Assembly: GCA_030632925.1 (NCBI GenBank)
Contig: DAOVTU010000240.1
Coordinates: 1 to 5,570, forward strand
DNA from: Candidatus Krumholzibacteriia bacterium
Lineage (GTDB): Bacteria > Krumholzibacteriota > Krumholzibacteriia > LZORAL124-64-63
Direction: 5' to 3'
DNA: 5,570 nucleotides
Positions 1 through 5,570 of the stretch are shown piece after piece (the stretch's first letter is position 1; the number at the start of each line of letters is the position of its first letter). The position numbers and the translations under genes are program-made. Below the pieces are notes generated by a model. It was not told the origin of the DNA. It was given only the letters and a program-made list of their open reading frames with translations, and did not search any database.

Positions 1-1309
1 CCTCGAAGCGCCGCCGCTGTTCGCGCGGGTCATTCAACTCGCTAAAGCTGTTGGCCACCTCGAAGCCGGCGATGAACAACTCAAAACGCTCCACCAAACC
101 TTCGGTTTCGCGATGGGCCTTGGCCAGCGGCGACAGTTCCTTGGGGTGGTCCATGACAAAGGTCGGTTGGATCAGCTCGGGCTCGACGAGCACGGCGAAC
201 ATCTCGTCCAGGATCTTGTCGCGGCCCATGCCCTTCTTGATCTCGGCGCCATGCTTCTTGGCCAATACGACCAGATCCTCGGTCGAGGTCTTCATCAGGT
301 CCTGCCCGGTCTTTTCCGCCAACGCATCCATGAACCGCAACCGGATGAAAGGCTGGTTGAAGTCCATCTCGTATTCGCCGTAGGTCAACTTGCCCTCGTC
401 GCCGAACTTCACCGCCAGGCGGCGCAGCATGCGCTCGGTCAGGTCCATCATGCCGTGATAGTCCCAGTAGGCGGCGTAGCACTCGAGCATGGTGAACTCG
501 GGATTGTGAGTGCGGTCCATGCCCTCGTTGCGGAAATCCTTGGCGATCTCGTAGACCTTTTCCAGGCCACCGACGATCAAACGCTTGAGATACAACTCAT
601 CGGCAATGCGCATGTAGAGCGTCATGTCCAAGGCGTTGTGGTGGGTGGTGAAAGGGCGGGCCGTGGCGCCGCCATACAACGGCTGCAGCACCGGCGTTTC
701 CACTTCCAGGAATTCATCATCGGCAAAGAAAGCCCGGATGTCGGTGATGATCGCGCTGCGCTGCTTGAAGCGCTCGCGGCTTTCCAGGTTCATGGCCAGG
801 TCCAGATGCCGGCGGCGGCTCTTGTTCTCCAGGCTCATGTCGTGGAATTTTTCAGGCAATGGCTGGATGGCCTTGGCCAGGAAAGTGAAGTCCTCCACCT
901 TGACCGTCAACTCGTCAGTGCGCGTGCGGAACAGCGTGCCCTCAACACCGATCCAATCGCCGATGTCGATCAGCTTCTGGATCAGTGCAAAACGTTCTTC
1001 ACCCAGGTCGTCCTTGCGGAAGTAGGCCTGCAAAATGCCCCACTCGTCTTGGATGGGCACGAACAGCGTTTTACCCGTGCCACGCTTGGCCATGATCCGG
1101 CCGGGGAAACGCACTTTGACTTCGTCGGCAACGAGTTTTTCCTCGTCCGCGCGGGCCTGCTCGCTGGTGTGAGTGCGGTCGTAGCTATAGGGATATAACT
1201 CGACCGACTGGCCCAGCTCTTCCATTTTCTCCAACCGCATTTCGATCAGGCGGTGGGGGCTTTCTTCGGCCGGCGCGTTTTCGGCCGGCTTCTGCTCGTT
1301 CTTCGCCAA
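1..1309 (-). CDS. lysS: Lysyl-tRNA synthetase, class II (3' end beyond window)
   Basis: Cytoplasmic enzyme that charges tRNA-Lys with lysine using ATP. The window holds 436 codons. By comparison with E. coli LysRS (about 505 aa), roughly the last 60 residues, including class II motif 3, lie beyond the left edge. In order: a variable, Ala/Glu/Pro-rich N-terminal tail (about 1-18); an OB-fold anticodon-binding domain (about 65-150, with GRIMAKRGTGK at 70-80); and the class II catalytic core. Motif 1 lies near FLEVETPVLQP (200-210), followed by GGATARPF and the MRIADELYLKRL segment. Motif 2 is FRNEGMDRTHNPEFTML (259-275). ELNDPREQRRRFE ends the visible part. No ATG is usable near the N terminus. 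TTG at 1309 is chosen because GGG lies 7 bases upstream and the tail ahead of the first in-frame ATG (residue 24) has normal length. It follows prfB by 26 bases, a pairing seen in many bacteria. The THNPEF form of motif 2 resembles eukaryotic and Bacteroidetes enzymes. The family assignment is secure; the start is probable. Confidence 0.97.
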   Translation of the reverse strand, partial: MAKNEQKPAENAPAEESPHRLIEMRLEKMEELGQSVELYPYSYDRTHTSEQARADEEKLVADEVKVRFPGRIMAKRGTGKTLFVPIQDEWGILQAYFRKDDLGEERFALIQKLIDIGDWIGVEGTLFRTRTDELTVKVEDFTFLAKAIQPLPEKFHDMSLENKSRRRHLDLAMNLESRERFKQRSAIITDIRAFFADDEFLEVETPVLQPLYGGATARPFTTHHNALDMTLYMRIADELYLKRLIVGGLEKVYEIAKDFRNEGMDRTHNPEFTMLECYAAYWDYHGMMDLTERMLRRLAVKFGDEGKLTYGEYEMDFNQPFIRLRFMDALAEKTGQDLMKTSTEDLVVLAKKHGAEIKKGMGRDKILDEMFAVLVEPELIQPTFVMDHPKELSPLAKAHRETEGLVERFELFIAGFEVANSFSELNDPREQRRRFE

Positions 1310-1316
1310 GACATTT

Positions 1317-1324
1317 CCCTTTCT
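1317..1324 (-). promoter_or_regulatory. Ribosome binding site of lysS
   Basis: AGAAAGGG on the minus strand ends 7 bases before TTG 1309, a normal Shine-Dalgarno spacing. An out-of-frame ATG at 1314-1312 is only 2 bases from the same GGG, too close for efficient initiation. This site therefore decides for the TTG start. Pairing to the anti-Shine-Dalgarno is only moderate. Confidence 0.6.
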
Positions 1325-1335
1325 CAGGACCTCGT

Positions 1336-2446
1336 TTAAGAGGTTTTCCTCCGGGCACCCATCCAACGCAGATAGGCCTCGGTAAACTGCTCGATATCGC
1401 CATCCAGGATGGCCGTCGTATTGCCGCTCTCGTGATCAGTGCGGTGATCCTTGACCTTGGTGTAGGGCTGCAGCACATAACTGCGGATCTGGCTGCCCCA
1501 CGCATTTTCCATTTTTTCTGCTTCGATGACATCGCGCTCTCTTTGGCGCTCATCCATCACCTTCTTGTACAGCTTGGCGCGCAGCATCGTCATGGCGCTT
1601 TCGCGGTTGCGAAGTTGACTGCGTTCGTTCTGACACTGCACCACGATGCCGCTGGGCTCGTGGGTGATCCGGATCGCGCTGTCGGTCTTGTTCACATGCT
1701 GACCGCCCGCGCCCGAAGCCCGGTAGGTGTCGATGCGCAGATCCTGCGGATCAACCTCCACTTCCACATCGTCATTGACCAGCGGGTAGACAAAGACCGA
1801 AGCGAACGAAGTGTGACGCCGGCTCTGGGAATCAAAAGGCGAGATGCGCACCAGACGGTGCACTCCCGATTCACTTTTCAGATGGCCGTAGGCAAAAGCC
1901 GTGTCGATTTCGATGACGGCCGTCTTGATACCGGCCTCATCACCGGCTTGAAGATCCAGTGTTTTGGATTTCCAGTCGTTGCGTTCCACGTGCCGGCTGT
2001 ACATGCGGTACAGCATCTGGGCCCAGTCCTGGCTTTCGGTACCGCCGGCGCCGGGATGAATTTCCAGCACGGCGCCGCGCTCGTCATCTTCACCGCTGAG
2101 CAGAAACTGGGCGTCCAGTTTTTCAATGGCGTGCTCAAGGGCCGCCACGCCGCTGCCCAACTCGCCGCCAGCGTCGTCTTCGCCCTCTTCGCGCATCATC
2201 TCGGCCATGAGCTGGGACTCTTCGGCCTTCTCGGCCGCTTCGTCCAAAGGCACCAGCCACTGCTTCAGGGACTGCACTTTGCGCAGCACCCGGGTGGCTT
2301 CTTCCTGATCATTCCAGAATTCGGGAGCGGCCTGCAGGCCCTCCAAACGGTTCAGATCCGCCTGCAAAACAGGGTAGTCAAAGACCCTCCTTGAGGGTCT
2401 CAAGGCGTTCGAGGCAGGCGTTGATGCGGTCGAGCAGTTCTTTCAC
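1336..2446 (-). CDS. prfB: Peptide chain release factor 2, made by programmed +1 frameshift
   Basis: RF2 recognises UGA and UAA in the ribosomal A site and triggers peptidyl-tRNA hydrolysis. The gene is in two frames. A zero-frame leader of 22 codons starts at GTG 2446, reads VKELLDRINACLERLETLKEGL in parts across 2446-2381, and meets TGA at 2380-2378. After a +1 shift, reading continues from GAC (2379-2377) to TAA at 1338-1336. The joined protein is 369 aa; E. coli RF2 is 365. Numbered on the joined product, the helical N-terminal domain covers about 1-105. The HPGAGGTESQDWAQML segment lies near 130-144. The codon-recognition tripeptide SPF is at 202-204, and the catalytic GGQ is at 247-249 within SGAGGQHVNKTD. 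SPF, rather than the PxT of RF1, identifies RF2. The residue matching E. coli K-12 Thr246 is Ala (243), the common high-activity form. No other start codon lies in this frame between the coaE stop and GTG 2446. The upstream Shine-Dalgarno is weak. Regulation is by RF2 level at the in-frame UGA. Identity is certain. Confidence 0.98.
2377..2392 (-). promoter_or_regulatory. prfB programmed +1 frameshift site (autoregulatory)
   Basis: On the minus strand the site reads AAGGAGG-GT-CTT-TGA-C. It contains an internal Shine-Dalgarno (2392-2386), slip codon CTT (2383-2381), in-frame stop TGA (2380-2378) and a following C, the poor-context UGAC of known prfB sites. In the established mechanism, low RF2 slows termination at UGA, tRNA-Leu slips from CUU to UUU, and translation resumes in the +1 frame at GAC. 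Sequence on both sides is conserved RF2 (LKEGL then DYPVLQADL, compare E. coli LRGYLDYDAK), so this is not a sequencing error. The GGAGG core sits one base nearer to CTT than the GGGGG core does in E. coli. Confidence 0.97.
2382..2400 (-). repeat. Perfect inverted repeat (possible hairpin) over the prfB frameshift signal
   Basis: AGACCCTC and GAGGGTCT form an 8-bp perfect stem with a 3-base AAG loop. A G-U pair could extend it outward by one. The 3' arm and loop contain the internal Shine-Dalgarno, and the stem ends inside the CTT slip codon. No T tract follows (TGACTACC), so it is not an intrinsic terminator. The repeat is plain in the sequence; folding in the cell and any effect on frameshifting are inference. 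Confidence 0.6.
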
Positions 2447-2461
2447 GGCTGGTCTCTTTTC

Positions 2462-2482
2462 CCGTTTACAGATTCCGTTTAC
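2462..2482 (-). repeat. Short direct repeat at the coaE stop / prfB leader
   Basis: GTAAACGG occurs twice, 13 bases apart, at 2482-2475 and 2469-2462 on the minus strand, with AATCT between. The first copy carries the TAA stop of coaE. The second lies in the 32-base coaE-prfB spacer and puts a second TAA in another frame. It may be a small tandem duplication or chance; no function is evident. Confidence 0.5.
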
Positions 2483-3084
2483 TGGCGAGGCCAAAGCCGC
2501 AAGGTGCGGGCCTCAAGTTCGTCCAGCGTTCCGTCGTTGACGACAATTTCATCGGCGCGGGCCCAATGACTTTCCATACCGGCCTGGGCCTCTATGCGGC
2601 GCCGGGCGTCTTCGGCCGTGACCCGGTCCAGAGAACGGTCCACCAGGCGTTGCTGGCGAACTTCGGGTGAAGCAACAACCGCCACCACCAAGTCAACCGG
2701 CGGGGGCGATGGCAACAGAAAATACACGGCAGCTTCGAACACGGCAAGCTCATGCTCGCCCGCAGCGGCCAGAAAGTCCAGTTTTTCGGCCGCCAGGGCC
2801 GACAACGGGCCGTGCATGATAGTATTGAGCAGGTTCAAAGCCGCTGGATCCCCAAAAACACGTGCCCCGAGCGCACCGCGGTCCACCTTTCCATCGCTGA
2901 TATATCCCGACCCCAGATCGCGCGCTATGTGGGCCTGGATCTCGGGGCGTTTCAGCAACTCGTGGCCCAGCCGGTCCCCATCCACAATGGCGGCACCTTG
3001 TTTGGCCAGGATGGCACTGACGGCCGACTTGCCGGCCCCTGCAGGACCGGTCAACGCCCAGACTGCCATCTTGCCCCGACTCAT
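2479..3084 (-). CDS. coaE: Dephospho-CoA kinase
   Basis: Cytoplasmic P-loop kinase for the last step of coenzyme A synthesis: ATP-dependent phosphorylation of the ribose 3'-OH of dephospho-CoA. It is 201 aa, usual for the family (E. coli 206). The Walker A motif GPAGAGKS is at residues 13-20. VDGDRLG at 34-40 matches the DAD substrate-binding segment after strand 2. LNTIMHGPL (86-94) matches the conserved LNxxxHP region. DLVVAVVASPEVRQQRL (131-147) is the strand and lid-region helix, followed by a typical ADEIVVNDGTLDEL C-terminal part (177-190). The middle is divergent: FEAAVYFLLPSPPPVD stands where many CoaE proteins have PLLFE, and a Gly is inserted in the HP motif. ATG 3084 overlaps the polA stop as ATGA, with GAGG 7 bases upstream, which suggests translational coupling. 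A second ATG at 3069 would still keep the P-loop but has a poorer upstream site. The name is well supported by fold order and length. Confidence 0.94.
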   Translation of the reverse strand: MSRGKMAVWALTGPAGAGKSAVSAILAKQGAAIVDGDRLGHELLKRPEIQAHIARDLGSGYISDGKVDRGALGARVFGDPAALNLLNTIMHGPLSALAAEKLDFLAAAGEHELAVFEAAVYFLLPSPPPVDLVVAVVASPEVRQQRLVDRSLDRVTAEDARRRIEAQAGMESHWARADEIVVNDGTLDELEARTLRLWPRQ

Positions 3085-5570
3085 CCGTGGGCCTCGGCCC
3101 AGTTGGCCCCCGAGTGCATGTCCACCAGCAGGGGCACTTTCAACTCCATGGCCCCCTCCATGCCCTCGCGCACGAGTTCTTCGGTGGCCGCCAAATCGGC
3201 CTTGGGCACCTCCAGCACCAGTTCATCGTGCACCTGCAGCAACAACAGGGCCTTCGAGCCACTGCTGGCCAACTGGTCGCTGATGCGCAACATGGCCAGT
3301 TTGATCAGGTCCGCCGCCGTGCCCTGGATGGGCGTATTGACGGCCACCCGTTCCTGAAAACTGCGGGTGCGATTGTTCGGCGAATCGATATCCGGCAACA
3401 GTCGCCGACGCCCCGACAGTGTTTCCACGTAGCCATCGCGATGGGCCTGGGCGTGGGTTTCCTCAATGAAAGTCTTCACGCCAGGGTAGGTCTCGAAATA
3501 GGTCTCAATGAAGGCCGATGCCTCCTTCACCTTCACGCCGATCTGCCGTGCCAAAGCCCTGGCCCCCATGCCGTAGATCACGCCAAAGTTGATGGCCTTG
3601 GCCCGCGAACGCATGTCCGCATCGACGTCTTCTTCGGGCACCCCGGCAATGAGCGCTGCGGTGCGCCGGTGCACGTCGGCGCCCTCCCGGAAAGCCGCCA
3701 ACAACCCGGGATCGTCGGCCAGATGGGCCAACAAGCGCAATTCGACCTGGGAATAGTCAGCCGAAAGGAAAACGTTGTCCGGATCGCGCGGCACAAAAGC
3801 CCGCCGGATTTCCCGGCCGAGCGCCGTGCGGATGGGAATGTTCTGCAGGTTGGGGTCCGAACTGGACAAGCGCCCGGTGGCCGCCACTGCCTGGTTGTAC
3901 GAGGTGTGGATCAGGCCCGTATCCGGATTCACCAACTCGGGCAATGTTTCCACATAGGTGTTCTGCAGCTTGGCCACCTGTCGGTATTCCAAAATCAGGG
4001 CCGGCAGTTCGTGTTCCTCGGCCAAGGTTGTCAGCACCGACACGTCCGTGCTCCAGCCGGTACTCGTTTTTTTGGTCGGCTTCAGACCCAGCTTCTCAAA
4101 GAGAATCACCTGCAGTTGCTTCGGGCTGTTGACATTAAAATCTTCGCCCGCCCCGGCAATGATGCGCTCGCGCAGGCTTTTGATTTCTGCATCAAAACGC
4201 TCGCGCAGTTCGCTCAGGAATTTGCGATTCAGCCCGATGCCGTTGCGTTCCATCTCCAGCAGCACAGCCGAGACCGGCATCTCGATTTCGTTGAACAGTT
4301 TTTCCAGCCCGGCCTGTCGCAATTGCGCGCCCAGGATTTCATGCAACCGCAGCGTGTAGTCGGCATCCTCAGCCGCATACAGGGCCAACCGGTCCGCATC
4401 CACCGACAAGATGTCCTTCTGACGATCACCGGCAACAAACAGTTCGCTGAAGGGCATCATCCGGTGGTCCAAAAACTCGCCCACCAGGAAATCCAGCCCG
4501 TGGCTGGTCCGGCCCGGGTCCAGGATGTACGACGCCAACATGGTGTCGAAGCGTGGCCCGCCCAACTCCAGGCCATGACGGACCAGGATCCACTCATCGA
4601 ACTTCAGGTTCTGGCCGACTTTCAGGGCGCCGCCTGCCAGGACCGGCGCCAGCACGGCTTGCACGGATTCCAAACGGCTGTGCTCCTGCCCCATGGGAAA
4701 CAGGGTGCCCCCGGCCGCGCCTTCGGGATCCGGATCACGCCACAAAACAGGCACATAGGCCGGCGCCACCGGTTCGCCATCACGGTCGCGCCCGGCCAGG
4801 CAAACGCCCACCAGGCGGCAATGGTCCTGGCGCAGGCCATCAGTTTCGGTGTCCACACCCAAGGGCGCATCAGGGTCCAAATTTGCCAGCCACTGCCGCA
4901 ACAACACGTCGGTATCGAGCACGACATAACCACGGTCTTCCCGCATCTGTTGCCAATCGATGGCCGGTGCTGCCTCCACCGCCTTGGCGGCTTTCTTTTT
5001 GGCCTTTTTCGCCGGCGCCGGCTCCGCAACTGCTGCCGTTTCCTCACCACGAGCCTTCACCAGTTTCTGCACCAAACCGATCACCCGCCGCAGACCCAGT
5101 TCTTCCAACAGCGCCGTCACTTCGGCACCGTTGGGCAGGGTCGTATTCATGGCGTCCCAGTCCAACTCGACTTCAACATCGTCCTTGATGATAAACAGAT
5201 CGCGCGAGAGAAAAACCTGGTCCTTGTTCTCGCCCAATACGCGCTTCAGGCGGGGCGTCAGCTTGCTTGTTTCCAGCTTTTCGTAGAGGCCTTCGAGATC
5301 ACTGAACTCCAGCACCAGCTTGCGGGCCGTCTTGTCACCCACCCCGGGCGCGCCGGGAATATTGTCCGATGTATCGCCGGCCAGCGCAAAAACCTGGATC
5401 AGGTCCTGCGGCTCCATCTTGTATTCCTTGCGCACGTCGTCGTCGGTAAGTGTCGTGACATCTTCACCCTTACGCCCAGGCTTGAGCATGCCCGCACGCT
5501 CATCCAACAACTGCATGAAGTCCTTGTCGCCGGTGTAGAACCAGACCTTGTCCACCACGCCGGCCGAACG
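3081..5570 (-). CDS. polA: DNA polymerase I (5' end beyond window)
   Basis: Polymerase for Okazaki-fragment maturation and excision-repair synthesis. The window holds 829 codons ending in TGA (3083-3081). Comparison with E. coli PolA (928 aa) suggests about 120 N-terminal residues are missing, giving roughly 950 aa. Residues below count from the GTG codon at 5558, which is not the true start. The 5'-3' exonuclease part runs to about 165, with metal ligands in TGDKD (9-13) and the helix-3-turn-helix GDTSDNIPGAPGVGDKTA (61-78). A Lys/Ala-rich linker covers about 178-199. The 3'-5' proofreading domain keeps all acidic ligands: D236 and E238 (DTET), D321 (NLKFD), and Y394/D398 (YAAED). The polymerase has motif A DYSQVELR (D601), the O-helix R650, K654, F658 and Y662, and motif C QVHDE (D778, E779). 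All three activities therefore look intact. F658 matches E. coli F762. Compared with E. coli, about 16 extra residues lie between exonuclease motifs I and II. coaE follows with a 4-base overlap. Identity is certain. Confidence 0.98.
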   Translation of the reverse strand, partial: RSAGVVDKVWFYTGDKDFMQLLDERAGMLKPGRKGEDVTTLTDDDVRKEYKMEPQDLIQVFALAGDTSDNIPGAPGVGDKTARKLVLEFSDLEGLYEKLETSKLTPRLKRVLGENKDQVFLSRDLFIIKDDVEVELDWDAMNTTLPNGAEVTALLEELGLRRVIGLVQKLVKARGEETAAVAEPAPAKKAKKKAAKAVEAAPAIDWQQMREDRGYVVLDTDVLLRQWLANLDPDAPLGVDTETDGLRQDHCRLVGVCLAGRDRDGEPVAPAYVPVLWRDPDPEGAAGGTLFPMGQEHSRLESVQAVLAPVLAGGALKVGQNLKFDEWILVRHGLELGGPRFDTMLASYILDPGRTSHGLDFLVGEFLDHRMMPFSELFVAGDRQKDILSVDADRLALYAAEDADYTLRLHEILGAQLRQAGLEKLFNEIEMPVSAVLLEMERNGIGLNRKFLSELRERFDAEIKSLRERIIAGAGEDFNVNSPKQLQVILFEKLGLKPTKKTSTGWSTDVSVLTTLAEEHELPALILEYRQVAKLQNTYVETLPELVNPDTGLIHTSYNQAVAATGRLSSSDPNLQNIPIRTALGREIRRAFVPRDPDNVFLSADYSQVELRLLAHLADDPGLLAAFREGADVHRRTAALIAGVPEEDVDADMRSRAKAINFGVIYGMGARALARQIGVKVKEASAFIETYFETYPGVKTFIEETHAQAHRDGYVETLSGRRRLLPDIDSPNNRTRSFQERVAVNTPIQGTAADLIKLAMLRISDQLASSGSKALLLLQVHDELVLEVPKADLAATEELVREGMEGAMELKVPLLVDMHSGANWAEAHG
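3092..3095 (-). promoter_or_regulatory. Ribosome binding site of coaE inside the polA end
   Basis: GAGG on the minus strand lies in the last codons of polA, with a 7-base spacer to ATG 3084. With the ATGA overlap it supports the upstream start and re-initiation by ribosomes finishing polA. The core is short, so support is moderate. Confidence 0.5.
4959..5027 (-). other. Lys/Ala-rich interdomain linker of PolA
   Basis: About 23 residues (AEPAPAKKAKKKAAKAVEA and following) of low complexity join the 5'-3' exonuclease part to the Klenow-like part. The segment is Ala, Lys and Pro rich, probably flexible and strongly basic. It lies where E. coli PolA is cleaved by proteases to give the Klenow fragment. 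A role in DNA binding is possible but not shown. Confidence 0.7.

Noticed and set aside
113..1198. Long open frame on the plus strand opposite lysS
   Set aside because: It mirrors the lysS codons; GC-rich genes often leave the antisense frame open. The protein has no recognisable domain, while the opposite strand is unmistakable LysRS.
1329..1344. 5-bp inverted repeat ACCTC-TTAAAC-GAGGT over the prfB stop as a terminator
   Set aside because: The stem is short, no T tract follows, and it lies just before the lysS ribosome binding site; likely chance.
2365..2392. Internal initiation in the RF2 second frame driven by AAGGAGG
   Set aside because: The nearest in-frame start (TTG shortly after GAC-TAC-CCT-GTT) is about 18 bases from the Shine-Dalgarno, too far, and would truncate RF2.
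1432..2394. 320-codon open frame on the plus strand opposite prfB
   Set aside because: Antisense shadow of the RF2 coding frame, with no family resemblance and no ribosome binding site of note.
2378..2403. prfB as a pseudogene or sequencing frameshift, or a shorter RF2 starting at TTG 2403 in the second frame
   Set aside because: The break sits exactly on the classical AGGAGG-CTT-TGA-C signal, and the upstream 22 codons are RF2-like, so this is programmed frameshifting from GTG 2446.
2752..3357. Plus-strand open frame across coaE and the polA end
   Set aside because: It crosses two well-supported genes on the other strand and encodes a low-complexity Ser/Arg-rich product typical of shadow frames.
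4553..5188. Plus-strand Pro/Arg-rich open frame of 211 codons opposite polA
   Set aside because: Composition follows from the complement of the polA exonuclease and linker codons; no domain seen.
5556..5558. GTG at 5558 as the true start of polA
   Set aside because: The frame stays open to the window edge, and the protein begins mid-domain just before the TGDKD metal ligands; the first 120 or so residues must lie outside.
1..5570. A novel defence, mobile or other undescribed system
   Set aside because: All but about 60 bases are accounted for by four core housekeeping genes; no CRISPR, insertion sequence, tRNA, rRNA or phage feature was seen.

Overview
The window is an ordinary housekeeping segment of a bacterial chromosome with moderately high GC. 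Four genes lie head to tail on the minus strand. In transcription order (right to left) they are polA (DNA polymerase I, 5' end cut by the right edge), coaE (dephospho-CoA kinase), prfB (peptide chain release factor 2) and lysS (class II lysyl-tRNA synthetase, 3' end cut by the left edge). Spacing is tight: polA and coaE overlap by 4 bases (ATGA), coaE and prfB are 32 bases apart, and prfB and lysS are 26 bases apart. The four are therefore probably co-transcribed. No intrinsic terminator or convincing internal promoter was seen, and no non-coding stretch exceeds 32 bases.

The organism cannot be fixed from this window. GC content, strong G/C preference at third codon positions, GTG and TTG starts, and the use of UGA as a real stop (polA end; prfB frameshift site) point to a free-living bacterium with the standard code. 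The LysRS motif 2 loop reads GMDRTHNPEF, closer to the form I recall from Bacteroidetes/FCB bacteria and eukaryotes than to the proteobacterial ISVRHNPEF form. Together with the polA-coaE pairing, this suggests an FCB or PVC-type lineage, perhaps uncultivated. This is a low-confidence inference from memory.

Region by region: 1-1309 holds lysS, starting at TTG 1309. 1310-1335 is a short spacer with the lysS ribosome binding site. 1336-2446 holds prfB as two overlapping frames joined by the classical programmed +1 frameshift at CTT-TGA-C. 2447-2478 is a short spacer. 2479-3084 holds coaE, and 3081-5570 holds polA.

The genes share core growth functions: replication and repair (PolA), the last step of coenzyme A synthesis (CoaE), termination at UGA/UAA (RF2) and charging of tRNA-Lys (LysRS). 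RF2 limits its own synthesis through the in-frame UGA, and UGA is also the stop codon of polA at the polA/coaE junction.

I found no undescribed system. The most unusual local signal is a perfect 8-bp inverted repeat (2382-2400) that contains both the frameshift-stimulating Shine-Dalgarno sequence and most of the CTT slip codon of prfB. It could add RNA structure to the autoregulatory switch.
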